Part shown: piece after piece, positions 16,991 through 25,746 of the stretch
How positions within the stretch are numbered: the first letter of the stretch is position 1
Layout of the letters: each line of letters opens with the position of its first letter
Assembly (NCBI GenBank): GCA_009841255.1
Contig: VXMD01000049.1
Coordinates: forward strand, 1-64,000
Origin: Candidatus Poribacteria bacterium
Lineage (GTDB): Bacteria; Poribacteria; WGA-4E; WGA-3G
Direction: 5' to 3'
DNA: 64,000 nucleotides
Notes under the pieces: model-generated
The model's database searches: none
The model's input: only the letters and a program-made list of their open reading frames with translations
What the model was told of the DNA's origin: nothing
Program-made: the position numbers and the translations under genes

Positions 16991-17656
16991 CTACAGTGAA
17001 CCGGAAGGTGAGCTCCCCGCGCCGACCTTGACGTGTGTATCCGCCAACTGCGTTTCTACATGCGCGATGCACTCTTGAAGGTTCTTAAACGGGGAACTCG
17101 GATACGATTCTATACTAAAATTCAGGTCGTTTTCACCGAAGGTTACCATATCCACACCGGGTTTGGCGAATTTACTGACGTTAATTACGGCATCAACAGA
17201 TTCGATCTGTAAGATGAGAATGCCGGTATTGTTCCACCACTCGGCGTATTCAAGGCGGTCCAAGCCCTGTTTTATGCCGTAAGCACCGCTGGGACCCCAA
17301 CTCCGTTTTCCCATCTGAGGATAGTAGAAAAAATCAATTGCTTCGTCCACCGTTTCAACGCTCTCGACCTGCGGCACGACAATCGCCTGGGGACCGAGAT
17401 CTAACAGATTGCCGATGAGATACGCGTTGCGCGTGTGTTTGATGCGAAGCTGCACACCTACATCGAATTCGCTCGCCATGGCACAATATTCAACGAGTTT
17501 GTCTTCATTTGCGGCACCGTGCTGATGGTCGGTACTGATTAAATCGTAGTCACCTTGACCGAGAACCGCTTCCATCTCGTCGCGGGTGCAACCGAAGGGG
17601 ACACCGGATGCGATGTTAATCGCTTCTTTATTCTGGATGCGTTGTTTTAAGGACAC
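16991..17656 (-). CDS. HpcH/HpaI-type aldolase
   Basis: About 221 residues of the HpcH/HpaI aldolase (2-keto-3-deoxy acid aldolase, citrate lyase beta) fold. Visible motifs are FGCTRDEMEAVLGQGDYD, STDHQHGAAN (active-site base and metal area), AIVVPQVESV and ILQIESVDAV. These class II enzymes cleave 2-keto-3-hydroxy acids to pyruvate or glyoxylate and an aldehyde. The start is probably the GTG at 17656, which has AAGGAG 9 nt upstream; the TTG at 17680 lacks a Shine-Dalgarno. It lies immediately upstream of, and probably co-transcribed with, the Gfo/Idh/MocA gene. Confidence 0.8.
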   Translation of the reverse strand: MSLKQRIQNKEAINIASGVPFGCTRDEMEAVLGQGDYDLISTDHQHGAANEDKLVEYCAMASEFDVGVQLRIKHTRNAYLIGNLLDLGPQAIVVPQVESVETVDEAIDFFYYPQMGKRSWGPSGAYGIKQGLDRLEYAEWWNNTGILILQIESVDAVINVSKFAKPGVDMVTFGENDLNFSIESYPSSPFKNLQECIAHVETQLADTHVKVGAGSSPSGSL

Positions 17657-17819
17657 TGGGAGGATCTCCTTGGAACTCAACTAAATTGTGAGGTTTATTA
17701 TAGGGGTTTTGAGATTTTTGTCAAGCGTTTTTGAAATCACAAAGCTCTCTGGATTTCCTCAAAGAAATATGAAATTTAGAGAAGACCACAAATTTAATGG
17801 TTCTGTGAAATGCGAAACC

Positions 17820-17848
17820 TTGAAAATTTTGCTGAATTCTGCTAATCT
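17820..17848 (+). promoter_or_regulatory. Possible sigma-70 promoter of the TolB-like gene array
   Basis: TTGAAA, 17 nt, TAATCT, placed about 30 nt before the first propeller gene. The -35 is good (5/6) but the -10 is weak. It is the best candidate in the 180-nt divergent intergenic region. Confidence 0.3.
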
Positions 17849-17877
17849 GTATTCTTAGCAATAGGAGGAATCTGTCA

Positions 17878-18882
17878 ATGAGACCCATACTAATTTATGC
17901 AGTGTTAGGAATGGTGTTGTTGCTCAGTAGTTTTCCGTTCGTCAGTAATGGATGGACGGTCGAAAGCGATGTCATCTCCTTCATTTTCAGAGACAATGGC
18001 AACTCTGACCTGTACCTCATGGATATTCGAGGGGAGGTGTTCCGCCATATCACATTCAGAACGGTAAATATATATGGCCATACTTGGTCGCCTGATGGTG
18101 GATCTTTTGCTTACGTATCCAGAAAGAACGGAGACCTTGAGATTTATGTAATGGACGTTAAAAGGAAAAAACACCGTCGATTGACACACCATTTTGGCAG
18201 AGATTCAGAGCCTGCTTGGTCTCCGAATGGCAAATGGATTACATTCATCTCGGATCGTGCTGGAGATACGGACATCTATAGAATGGACGCGAATGGAAAG
18301 AATGTGAAGAAACTGACGAACCAAGGGGAGTGCAACAAACCTACATGGTCCCCAGATAGTCAATCAATTGCCTTTACTTCGTCTTCGGAAGGGGAATACT
18401 TTATGTATGTGATGGGTGCCGATGGCAAAAGATTAAGACGACTGGTGGGGGGTATGTCTATCCCTGGATGCTCGTGGTCGCCGGACGGCAAACAAATTGC
18501 ATTTATCTCCCGTGGTGCTGAAAGGGGAATGGATATTTTCAGCATTGACATAGATGGGAAAAACTTGCGTCAACTCACCTGGTTGGACCAAGGCGCATTC
18601 ATTTTTAGGAGCCCTGCATGGTCGCCGAGTGGAAAATGGATCGCCTATGTTTTGTCGGAACTGATAGGCCCCTTAAAACCCGTTCTCCTTCCTGAAGATT
18701 TTGAGAAAGGTTTTGAGACTCCAGTCGTCTGCGTTGTAAATACAGTAGATGGTGGGGTTGGGAAACCGATTGAGGCGACGAGGGAATTAGGGGCTAGCGG
18801 GTCTATGAACTGGGTGCCGGAGGAGTTTTTTTTTTGTTTCTCCAAGTTCGGAGAAGCAGACAACACTCTGGGGGAGACTTAA
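17878..18882 (+). CDS. Secreted TolB-like beta-propeller, copy 1, C-terminus frameshifted
   Basis: A 334-residue exported protein: a hydrophobic signal segment at residues 5-24, then repeated PD40/WD40-like blades with the TolB signature (WSPDGG, WSPNGKWITFIS, WSPDSQSIAFTS, WSPDGKQIAFIS, WSPSGKWIAYV). It is the first of four tandem paralogues and has AGGAGG upstream. A run of ten T residues at about 18826-18835 shifts the frame relative to its paralogues. With nine T the protein would end in the shared VSPS...KQTTLWGRLKQM tail at 18907. Periplasmic or surface location and a ligand-binding scaffold role are inferred. Confidence 0.8.
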   Translation: MRPILIYAVLGMVLLLSSFPFVSNGWTVESDVISFIFRDNGNSDLYLMDIRGEVFRHITFRTVNIYGHTWSPDGGSFAYVSRKNGDLEIYVMDVKRKKHRRLTHHFGRDSEPAWSPNGKWITFISDRAGDTDIYRMDANGKNVKKLTNQGECNKPTWSPDSQSIAFTSSSEGEYFMYVMGADGKRLRRLVGGMSIPGCSWSPDGKQIAFISRGAERGMDIFSIDIDGKNLRQLTWLDQGAFIFRSPAWSPSGKWIAYVLSELIGPLKPVLLPEDFEKGFETPVVCVVNTVDGGVGKPIEATRELGASGSMNWVPEEFFFCFSKFGEADNTLGET

Positions 18883-18936
18883 GCAGATGGAAGATGCTCC
18901 TAAGTAGTTGTCAGATTACAAGAGGGAGGTGTTGGC

Positions 18937-20046
18937 ATGGAACGCACGCGAAGTTACGTAGTATTAAGGACGGTGCTGTTGCTAAGTGCATGTTTGCTGT
19001 TCATAGCTAGCTGGGCAGACGCTGCCAAAAGCGATTGGATCTCCTTCGCTTCCAATCGAACAGGAAACTTTGATATCTACGTCATGAATACCAATGGTGA
19101 GAATCTTCGTAACTTGACAAACCATCCGGCACGTGAATGGGAACCCGCGTGGTCGCCTGATGGACGTTTCTTGGCTTATGTCTCCAACCGAGATGGAGAT
19201 TTCAAGATCTATGTCATGGACACAAGGACAGGTGAACACCGGCGACTCACAGACCACCACGAGAGCGAATGGGCACCGGCTTGGTCGCCTAATGGAAAAT
19301 GGATCGCCTTTGTCTCCCGTAGCGATGAAATTATTCCGCCGGTCAAATTTAAAATAACGAGCCACATCTACAGAATAGATGCCAACGGTGCAAATCTGGT
19401 GCAGTTGACAGACCAAGGGAAAAACCTTCGACCAGCATGGTCTCCCGACAGTAAACAGATTGCGTTCGTGTCCTACCATCGGGGTAAAGAAAGGAAAGGA
19501 CTCTACATAATGAACGCCGATGGAAGACAGTTGAGACGCGTTAATGACCAACAGGTACAAGCACTTAATGGAATATTTCAAAGCGAGTGTGCTTGGTCCC
19601 CCGATGGTAAACAGATCGCTTTTAGTATTGTAGCTCCCAGAGATGATCGTATGCACCTGTGCGTGATTGACGCAGATGGCAAGAATTTTCGCCAACTCAC
19701 CCGAGGCGGTCCCATATTAAAACCAGCAGTCGGAAAACAATTAAAACCAGTAATAGCAGGAAAACAACCACCGACCTTCCCACTCCCCGAGATTGGTTCC
19801 CCGGCGTGGTCCCCCGACGGCAAGTGGATTGCCTTTACTTTTTCAGAGACAGTATTCTGGCAAACCGCTGACATCTATATTATAGACGCAGAAGGAAATA
19901 GACGCGGAACACCGCTTGTACAGGATGCCGGACGAAATCTATCCCCTGCGTGGGTACCGGAGGGGTTTCTCTCTGTATCACCGAGTGTGGAGAAGCAAAC
20001 AACGCTTTGGGGAAGACTCAAGCAAATGGACGATACTTCCAAGTAG
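18937..20046 (+). CDS. Secreted TolB-like beta-propeller, copy 2
   Basis: A 369-residue protein with signal peptide (LLLSACLLFIASWADA, cleavage probably after ADA near residue 29; LLSAC also resembles a lipobox). It has six or so TolB/PD40 blades, each ending with a motif like AWSPDGKWIAF or IYVMNTNGENLRNLT. It starts 30-55 nt after copy 1 and carries the conserved tail LSVSPSVEKQTTLWGRLKQM. It is most similar to copy 3. In TolB such propellers bind partner proteins; here the partner is unknown. Confidence 0.82.
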   Translation: MERTRSYVVLRTVLLLSACLLFIASWADAAKSDWISFASNRTGNFDIYVMNTNGENLRNLTNHPAREWEPAWSPDGRFLAYVSNRDGDFKIYVMDTRTGEHRRLTDHHESEWAPAWSPNGKWIAFVSRSDEIIPPVKFKITSHIYRIDANGANLVQLTDQGKNLRPAWSPDSKQIAFVSYHRGKERKGLYIMNADGRQLRRVNDQQVQALNGIFQSECAWSPDGKQIAFSIVAPRDDRMHLCVIDADGKNFRQLTRGGPILKPAVGKQLKPVIAGKQPPTFPLPEIGSPAWSPDGKWIAFTFSETVFWQTADIYIIDAEGNRRGTPLVQDAGRNLSPAWVPEGFLSVSPSVEKQTTLWGRLKQMDDTSK

Positions 20047-20075
20047 ATGCAGGATTATAAGAGGAACTTGTTAAC

Positions 20076-21170
20076 ATGAAACGCACATTAACTTATGTAG
20101 TATTAGGAACGGTATTGTTGCTTAGCGGATGTCTGCTGTTCATAGCTAACTGGGCAGACGCTGCGGGAAGTGATCGGATATCCTTTGCTTCCAATCGATC
20201 GGGGAACTTAGATATTTATATTATGAATAGCAATGGGGAGAGACTTCGCAGGCTCACAACGGACCTGATCCGCAAGAATAATAGTGGACCGCCATGGCCG
20301 CCGGATCTGACATGGTCCCCAGATGGGCATTTCTTGGCATATACCTCCAATAGAGATGGAAATCTCAAGACTTATATCATGGACACAAAGACCCGGGAAC
20401 ATCGGCGGCTCACAGACCATCACGAGGGAGAATTGTACCCGGCGTGGTCCCCGGATGGAAAGTGGATTGCCTATGTCGCTGGTGATGCTGGAAGGTCCCA
20501 CATCTACAAAACGGATGTCAATGGTGCACATCCAGTAGAGTTGACAGATCCTGGATACTACGGGCGACCTGCCTGGTCCCCGGATGGAAAACAGATCGCT
20601 TTTGTCTCTTTATCCCACGATAAAGTGGGTATGAGGAACGGTCTCTATGTAATGAATGCTAATGGGAAAAGGTTGCGGCGCGTTCCTGGTAGAAACAGAG
20701 GCAGACTTACAAGTAAATGTGCTTGGTCTCCTGATGGAAAACAGATCGCTTTTAGTATCTATATCCCTCAAACTGAGCGATATCACCTCTGCGTGATTGA
20801 CGTAGATGGAGAAAACTTCCGCCAACTTACACAAGGCGATCCCATAGTCAAACCACTGAAAGGAGAAAAACAGAAACCTGTGAACGTCCACCTGCCACGT
20901 CTTCCGCTCCCAGAGATTTATTCTCCCGCGTGGTCTCCTGACGGCAAACGGATTGCCTACGTTTATTCAGATACAATACTCCGGCAAACCGCTGACATCT
21001 ATATTATAGACGCGAAGGGTAACGAGCGTGGAACGCCGCTTGTAAAGGAACGGGGAATCGACGTCTCTCCTGCATGGGTGCCGGAGGGGTTTCTTTCTGT
21101 TTCACCAAGTGCAGAGAAGCAAACAACGCTTTGGGGAAGACTCAAGCAAATGGAAGGCACTTCTAAGTAG
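20076..21170 (+). CDS. Secreted TolB-like beta-propeller, copy 3
   Basis: A 364-residue close paralogue of copy 2, 29 nt downstream of it. The signal peptide contains LLLSGC, a good lipobox, but the following residues stay hydrophobic (LLFIANWADA), so signal peptidase I cleavage after ADA is an alternative. Blades show WSPDGHFLAYTS, WSPDGKWIAYVA, WSPDGKQIAFVS and related motifs; the tail LSVSPSAEKQTTLWGRLKQM is shared. Tandem duplication is evident from matching start context, tail and spacing. Confidence 0.82.
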   Translation: MKRTLTYVVLGTVLLLSGCLLFIANWADAAGSDRISFASNRSGNLDIYIMNSNGERLRRLTTDLIRKNNSGPPWPPDLTWSPDGHFLAYTSNRDGNLKTYIMDTKTREHRRLTDHHEGELYPAWSPDGKWIAYVAGDAGRSHIYKTDVNGAHPVELTDPGYYGRPAWSPDGKQIAFVSLSHDKVGMRNGLYVMNANGKRLRRVPGRNRGRLTSKCAWSPDGKQIAFSIYIPQTERYHLCVIDVDGENFRQLTQGDPIVKPLKGEKQKPVNVHLPRLPLPEIYSPAWSPDGKRIAYVYSDTILRQTADIYIIDAKGNERGTPLVKERGIDVSPAWVPEGFLSVSPSAEKQTTLWGRLKQMEGTSK

Positions 21171-21199
21171 ATACAACATTATAGGAGGGATATGTTGAT

Positions 21200-22210
21200 A
21201 TGAAACGCATACGAACTCACGCGGTATTATGGACGACGTTGTTGCTGTTTAGCACCAATGGATGGGCGGCTGAGACGGAGATCCTTTCTTTTCTCCCCAG
21301 AAAAGGCGAAGACCGTTCCATCTATCTCGTAAACACCCGCGGACAACTCCTTGAAACGCCACGACTAATAGTAGGGCCGGGACGTATAGGTACCTTCAGT
21401 TGGTCACCCGATGGTCGTTCAGTTACCTACGGCTCTAACCAAGACGGAGACCCTGATATTTATGTGACCGATGTAAGAAAAAAGACGGAGCGTCAGTTGA
21501 CTTTTGACGGTAACAGAGATATTTGGCCCGCCTGGTCCCCGAATCGGAAATGGATTGCGTTCATCTCGGATCGTGTCGGGGAGATGGCTATTTACAGAAT
21601 GGATGCCGATGGCGAAAATCTGATGCGACTGACGAATCAAGGGCACTGCAGCAGACCGGTTTGGTCGCCAGATAGCCAACGGATCGCTTTTACTTCAAAT
21701 AAAGTAGATAATAATTCCCTTTATGTGATGACCGCTGCGGGTAGAGGGGTAAGGCGCCTCGCGAAGGCATCTTCGGGTGGATGCACATGGTCACCTGACG
21801 GTAAAGAGATTGCTTTTATTGCTCCAGGAGATGTCCGTGGAAGTGTCGCGCTTTTCAGTATTAACATTGACAGAAAAAGACAGCGCCAACTGACCGAGTT
21901 GTATAAAGATTTCACACGTATCTCCCAACCTGCGTGGTCCCCGAGTGGGAAATGGATCGCCTATACTGTGACACAATTGCCGATAGATTTGCTCAGACAG
22001 GGTCCGGTGCCAGTGGATGTGGCTTTTGCGAAGTCGGTCATCCGTCTCGCAAATACAGCAAACAGTAGGGGCGGAAAATCCCTCGAAGAGACAAGGGGAT
22101 TGGTGAGCGCGGCTGCTCTTGAATGGGTGCCGGGGGGGTCTCTCTCTGTATCTCCAAGTGCGGAGAAACTGATGACGCTCTGGGGCGAACTCAAGCAGAC
22201 CGACAAGTAA
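21200..22210 (+). CDS. Secreted TolB-like beta-propeller, copy 4
   Basis: A 336-residue member of the array with a shorter signal peptide (residues 1-25, ending NGWAA). Blades include FSWSPDGRSVTYGS, WSPNRKWIAFIS, WSPDSQRIAFTS and WSPSGKWIAYT; its blade order is closest to copy 1, suggesting an A-B-B-A history of duplication. It ends with LSVSPSAEKLMTLWGELKQ. GGAGG precedes the ATG by about 9 nt. The next gene, a dioxygenase, follows after 18 nt and may belong to the same transcript. Confidence 0.82.
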   Translation: MKRIRTHAVLWTTLLLFSTNGWAAETEILSFLPRKGEDRSIYLVNTRGQLLETPRLIVGPGRIGTFSWSPDGRSVTYGSNQDGDPDIYVTDVRKKTERQLTFDGNRDIWPAWSPNRKWIAFISDRVGEMAIYRMDADGENLMRLTNQGHCSRPVWSPDSQRIAFTSNKVDNNSLYVMTAAGRGVRRLAKASSGGCTWSPDGKEIAFIAPGDVRGSVALFSINIDRKRQRQLTELYKDFTRISQPAWSPSGKWIAYTVTQLPIDLLRQGPVPVDVAFAKSVIRLANTANSRGGKSLEETRGLVSAAALEWVPGGSLSVSPSAEKLMTLWGELKQTDK

Positions 22211-22228
22211 AAACTGGGGAGAAAATTA

Positions 22229-23071
22229 ATGCATACCATCCATTCCACTTTGACGGAAGAGGAGAAGTGGTATTTCGATTTACACGGATTTCTCGTTTTA
22301 CGGAACATTATCCCAAAAGACAAAATTGAAGAGATGTTAGAGGTACTTCAACACTGGTTGGCAATTGATGAAGCCGACATCCCACCACCGCTGGACCGCG
22401 GGCGGCAGGAGCCTTGTAAGACACACATCGGACATATCCAGTATGGGCATCATCTCTTTGAAGACCTTGCGATGCATCCTGATATTATGCGAGTTGTGGC
22501 GGGGCTGACAATGAACGCCCCACGCCTGTTTCACTGTAATTTCACAATGATGACGAAGCACGATGCCCCGCAACACTTTCATCGGGACGACAGTGGGTTC
22601 AAATTCCCACCCGGGTTCCGCAACCCGCACAATGATTATCAAGCCGCCGCTGGACACATCTATTGCAGCCACATTGCGACGTGGGTTGCGCTCGTAGATG
22701 TGCCACCCGGGACCGGCTTTTGTCTCGTTCCCGGCAGTCATAAATCTCTGTTCCAGACCCCAGAAAATCTACCCGTGAAGCACAATCCGCCCACTTCTAT
22801 TACGCTACCGATGGCGGCAGGCGATGTGGCGATTTTCTCGACGAATCTGCTCCACGATGCGAGCCCGTGGACAGAGGATTACCCGCGGATGAACATCTTC
22901 CAACGCTATCAACTGAGTGCTTATTTCAATGAGACCGGGAAGGGTGGATATCCGCTTGATGAACATCGCGATAAAATTTCGGATGCACAATATGAATTAG
23001 AATCGTTATCAAAAGAGGTGAAAACGGCAGTAAAACCCGTTTTACCGAATGGAGGAAAAGAATGCGTTTAG
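22229..23071 (+). CDS. Phytanoyl-CoA dioxygenase (PhyH) family protein
   Basis: A 280-residue non-haem Fe(II)/2-oxoglutarate-dependent oxygenase. The iron-binding facial triad is intact: His-x-Asp in HFHRDDSG near residue 117 and the distal His in LLHDASPW near 211, with a downstream Arg (FQRYQ) for 2-oxoglutarate. VPGSHKS near 173 is the family turn before the distal strand. Family members hydroxylate varied small molecules; the substrate is unknown. The gene overlaps the following SDR gene by 10 nt, so both may act on the same compound. GGGGAG 7 nt before the start. Confidence 0.88.
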   Translation: MHTIHSTLTEEEKWYFDLHGFLVLRNIIPKDKIEEMLEVLQHWLAIDEADIPPPLDRGRQEPCKTHIGHIQYGHHLFEDLAMHPDIMRVVAGLTMNAPRLFHCNFTMMTKHDAPQHFHRDDSGFKFPPGFRNPHNDYQAAAGHIYCSHIATWVALVDVPPGTGFCLVPGSHKSLFQTPENLPVKHNPPTSITLPMAAGDVAIFSTNLLHDASPWTEDYPRMNIFQRYQLSAYFNETGKGGYPLDEHRDKISDAQYELESLSKEVKTAVKPVLPNGGKECV

Positions 23072-23823
23072 AAGGAAATGTTTGTATTATTACAGGTGGT
23101 GGCAGCGGTATAGGGCGCGGTGCCGCCCTTGCAATGGCACAAGAGGGTGCAACGGTTGTCATCAACGGTAGAACAGCATCGAAGTTAGACGCCGTTAAAG
23201 CTGAAGTCGAAGCAGCAGGTGGGACAGCGGTGAGTTACGCACTCGATGTCGCTGATTACGATGCTGTCGAACAGATGGTTGCCGATGTGCTTGATCAGTT
23301 CGGACGGATTGATGTGCTTGTGAACAACGCAGGACACAGTTCACAGCATCGACGACTTCTCAACACGCCCCCTGAAGAGATGCGCTCGGTTATCGATTCA
23401 AATCTAATGGGCACATTTTTCTGTACAAAAGCAGTTGTGCCGGCGATGCTGGAAGCGAAATCGGGGACGATTATCAATATCTCGTCGCTCGCGGCGGTCA
23501 CTCCGGGTCCGTTTAGCGGATTCGCCTACGGCGCAGCGAAAGCAGCGGTTATCAATTTCACCGAATTCCTCAACGCCGATTTACGGAACACAGGTATCCG
23601 AGCGAGCGTCGTTGTCCCCGGCGAGGTGGCAACACCGATTCTCGACAAACGTCCGGTTCCTCCGGACGCTGCTGCTCGCGCCACGATGGTAGATGTCGAT
23701 GAGACTACAGCGGCGATCCTGCTGATTGCGACGCTACCACAGCGGAGCAACATCCCGGAGTTAGTCATCCGGCCGACGATGCACCGCAATATGACAGGTG
23801 AAATCGTCGAACTAGACGATTAA
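23062..23823 (+). CDS. Short-chain dehydrogenase/reductase (SDR)
   Basis: A 253-residue classical SDR. The cofactor motif TGGGSGIGRG is at residues 10-19, NNAG near 88, catalytic Ser in NISSLAA near 141 and the YxxxK motif in FAYGAAKAA near 154-162. NGR after the second strand suggests NADP preference. It overlaps the upstream dioxygenase gene by 10 nt and has GGAGGAAAAGA upstream, so the pair are likely co-translated and consecutive in one pathway (hydroxylation then oxidation is a reasonable guess). Confidence 0.9.
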   Translation: MRLEGNVCIITGGGSGIGRGAALAMAQEGATVVINGRTASKLDAVKAEVEAAGGTAVSYALDVADYDAVEQMVADVLDQFGRIDVLVNNAGHSSQHRRLLNTPPEEMRSVIDSNLMGTFFCTKAVVPAMLEAKSGTIINISSLAAVTPGPFSGFAYGAAKAAVINFTEFLNADLRNTGIRASVVVPGEVATPILDKRPVPPDAAARATMVDVDETTAAILLIATLPQRSNIPELVIRPTMHRNMTGEIVELDD

Positions 23824-23834
23824 AGTCTTTGGGG

Positions 23835-23930
23835 TTGCAAGATTATGGCGAAACATAAGACAGCAGCCTGCAACAATACGCAGAAATACCCAAGCAAAAA
23901 CACGCAGGCGGATATAAGCGGAACCCTTTG
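23835..23930 (+). repeat. Internal part of the dispersed repeat, without RBS end
   Basis: CCTGCAACAATACGCAGAAA, then CAAAAACACGCAGGCGGATAT, the same two blocks found in the long copies at 4.5 kb and 39.5-39.7 kb, but without the terminal GAACCGCAAGG part. No gene is seen between 23824 and 23966. Confidence 0.6.
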
Positions 23931-23966
23931 ATAAACAAACCACCTGATTTAACGCCTTGCGAATCA

Positions 23967-24998
23967 TTAAAATCGGTAGATTGAGGTGTCGGGATAGTAG
24001 CGCGCCCATGCGAACCAATAGATATTAACAGCAGGCAGCCGTTCTAAACGTGTCCCTGTATCCTTACCCGAGGTCGCTTCACCTGTAACGAGGTTCCAAC
24101 GCGTCCCAGCGTTGTCCTCTACAAAGTATCTATCTTGGTGACTAAAGGTCCGCGCGTCCCCCGCCACACTCCGCTTGAAGACTGCCGTTGCGAAAGATTT
24201 TTTGTCGTGAAAGATGAGTAGGGGTACCCCGCCGAGTGTATCGTTGATAACGGCAGTTTTCGTAAAATGTGTCAACGGATACGCGCGAAATTGCGTGTTA
24301 CCCTCCTTTGTCTGTACCTGAACGCCGATGACGAGGGATTTATTGGGTAACCTCTCATCGGTGTATTCCATCCCGCTGACACCTGCGCGCTGGCTGGCGT
24401 GATAGTCTGCGTAGACATCTTGATTGCGATTCTCACGCATTCCATCTCTGGTAGGCACGGATAGTACGCGTGTTCTTGGATAGTTCTGTTGCCATGTTTT
24501 CCAGGCAATCTGCGGCATGGAAGCAAGCGATTTTAACCGCTTCCCTTTGAGTGGTCCCCGTATCGCTTCCCCGGTGATATGCGACCAGAGGGAGCGGGTC
24601 TGATGGTCATACATCAACAGTGCATCTCGCCACAATTTTCCACTCACACCAAACGTATAGGTCTTCTCGTTGAGCTCTCGGCTATACACGATAGCCGTTT
24701 TGCAGAGCGGTCACCACGTCGTGGCAATTTTCAGTCCGCCGACAACGTCGTTGACGATCTCGTGTCCGTTCAGCAGATAGAGTGAATAGGCTCGGCTTTC
24801 GTCATTGAAGGTTACACCAATGACAGGAGCATCAAGGTCCAATTTTGCTTCGCTGGCTGGCACGAACTGCGGATCGGTAATAGCGGGAATCGCATCGAAA
24901 GGTAGTAGTGTTCGGATTGCGTCGCCTGTATAATCTATAGCGGTTGCGCAGAGGGTGGTGAAGAGTAGTAGTGCGAGAGTCAGGATGTGGTTTTTCAC
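23967..24998 (-). CDS. DUF3179 protein with in-frame TGA at a CxxC cysteine: candidate selenoprotein
   Basis: Two abutting frames form one uninterrupted DUF3179 protein of 343 residues if the TGA at 24711-24713 is read through. The N-terminus is a signal peptide (GTG start, about 20 residues). The family motif normally read as T-W-C-P-L-C-x-T-A-I has TGA at the first Cys, giving UPLC. The sequence then continues in the same frame with family hallmarks (TFGVSGKLWRDALLMYDHQT, SLWSHITGEAI, NYPRTRVLS) to a normal end. A SECIS-like stem-loop follows the TGA. Sec insertion in a periplasmic redox-type CxxC motif is therefore plausible; the alternative is a recent nonsense mutation. DUF3179 function is not established. 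Confidence 0.7.
24674..24713 (-). promoter_or_regulatory. Candidate bacterial SECIS element after in-frame UGA
   Basis: On the minus strand, after TGA and CC, GCTCT pairs with a distal AGAGC, and an upper 6-bp perfect helix GGCTAT/ATAGCC encloses the loop CGTGT. The apical loop begins 20 nt after UGA and has G in its second position, matching the published bacterial SECIS model (UGA-to-loop distance 16-37 nt, G among the first two loop bases). Confidence 0.6.
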
Positions 24999-25006
24999 GA
25001 TTTTTC

Positions 25007-25231
25007 CTAGTTTTTCTCCATGAAGGGCAGCCTTCGGCGTAAAACTGGCTCAATACGGGGAACTAATAAAATGTACGCGGCACCTGACAGAAAAACTGTA
25101 ATGATTGTCGAAATTTGTTGCGATAAACCCAGATACAATAGTATTGGATAGCACACCATCAGAGGGATAGTAATTAATACTACTCCAATTAACCAAAGAG
25201 TTTTTTCTCTAATAACTTCTATCATGCTCAT
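25007..25231 (-). CDS. Small two-helix membrane protein, paralogue of 27009-27389
   Basis: A 74-residue protein with two predicted membrane helices (about residues 11-31 and 38-58) separated by a short turn. The first 60 residues are clearly paralogous to the product at 27009-27389 (shared IREKTLWLIG, CYPIL, YLGLS/FLGLS). The start could be either of two ATG codons (25231 or 25225). It overlaps a short upstream ORF in another frame, the same arrangement as at the paralogous locus. No function known. Confidence 0.55.
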   Translation of the reverse strand: MSMIEVIREKTLWLIGVVLITIPLMVCYPILLYLGLSQQISTIITVFLSGAAYILLVPRIEPVLRRRLPFMEKN

Positions 25232-25322
25232 CTTTTTTCAATTCCTTTTTCAAGTCTTGGTAAGTTTGAACTCCTGCCATCAGTTTGCCTTCTGACAGCA
25301 ATTCCCAAAGGAGTATGAACAT
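25209..25322 (-). CDS. Short ORF, possible remnant of the gene duplicated at 27367-27588
   Basis: A 37-codon frame whose end (GVQTYQDLKKELKKDEHD) matches the end of the product at 27367-27588 (GIQTYRHLKKEIKNEHD). As there, it overlaps the start of the small two-helix membrane protein gene. The upstream half does not match, so this is probably a truncated copy. No Shine-Dalgarno is visible. Confidence 0.35.
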   Translation of the reverse strand: MFILLWELLSEGKLMAGVQTYQDLKKELKKDEHDRSY

Positions 25323-25532
25323 GTTTTTAGAACAGTTGAAAAACAATATTGGTGGTACTGTGCCTTCGTGCTTTTCATGGCTGTGTGGAACATAGTTCTC
25401 GCCGGATTTCGGGAACCCATTGTGATAGATATCTTGGTCAATATTTTTCTCGTAACCTCAATTTCATTCGTTGCATCTTGCGTAGGCTTCTGTGTATCAT
25501 GGACAGCGAAAAAATACGCACCTGTTACCTGA
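25321..25532 (+). pseudogene. Frameshifted small membrane protein on the plus strand
   Basis: AAAGGAG stands 7 nt before an ATG at 25321, but that frame stops after about 20 codons. In the adjacent frame about 60 open codons encode a two-helix membrane protein (KQYWWYCAFVLFMAVWN, then VNIFLVTSISFVASCVGF) ending with a TGA at 25532. One extra T in the T5 run after the ATG would join the two. It is either a pseudogene or a sequencing indel. The rest of 25533-25746 shows no gene. Confidence 0.35.
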
Positions 25533-25746
25533 GCACCAACGATCCTCCAGAGGCGTGAAAAATGCCCCAATGTGTAACCCTCGAATTTGAGAGAACCTAA
25601 TATTTTGCCATTTTGTTAAATTCGCTCACTACAAGAACTCTCTAACGTCAAAATCTTCTTCATCATCTTCAAATATCAAGGGACCCAATAACACGTTTGT
25701 CATTGACGGCGAAACAGAAAAAAAGATTCAAACTCACGTTATTTTT

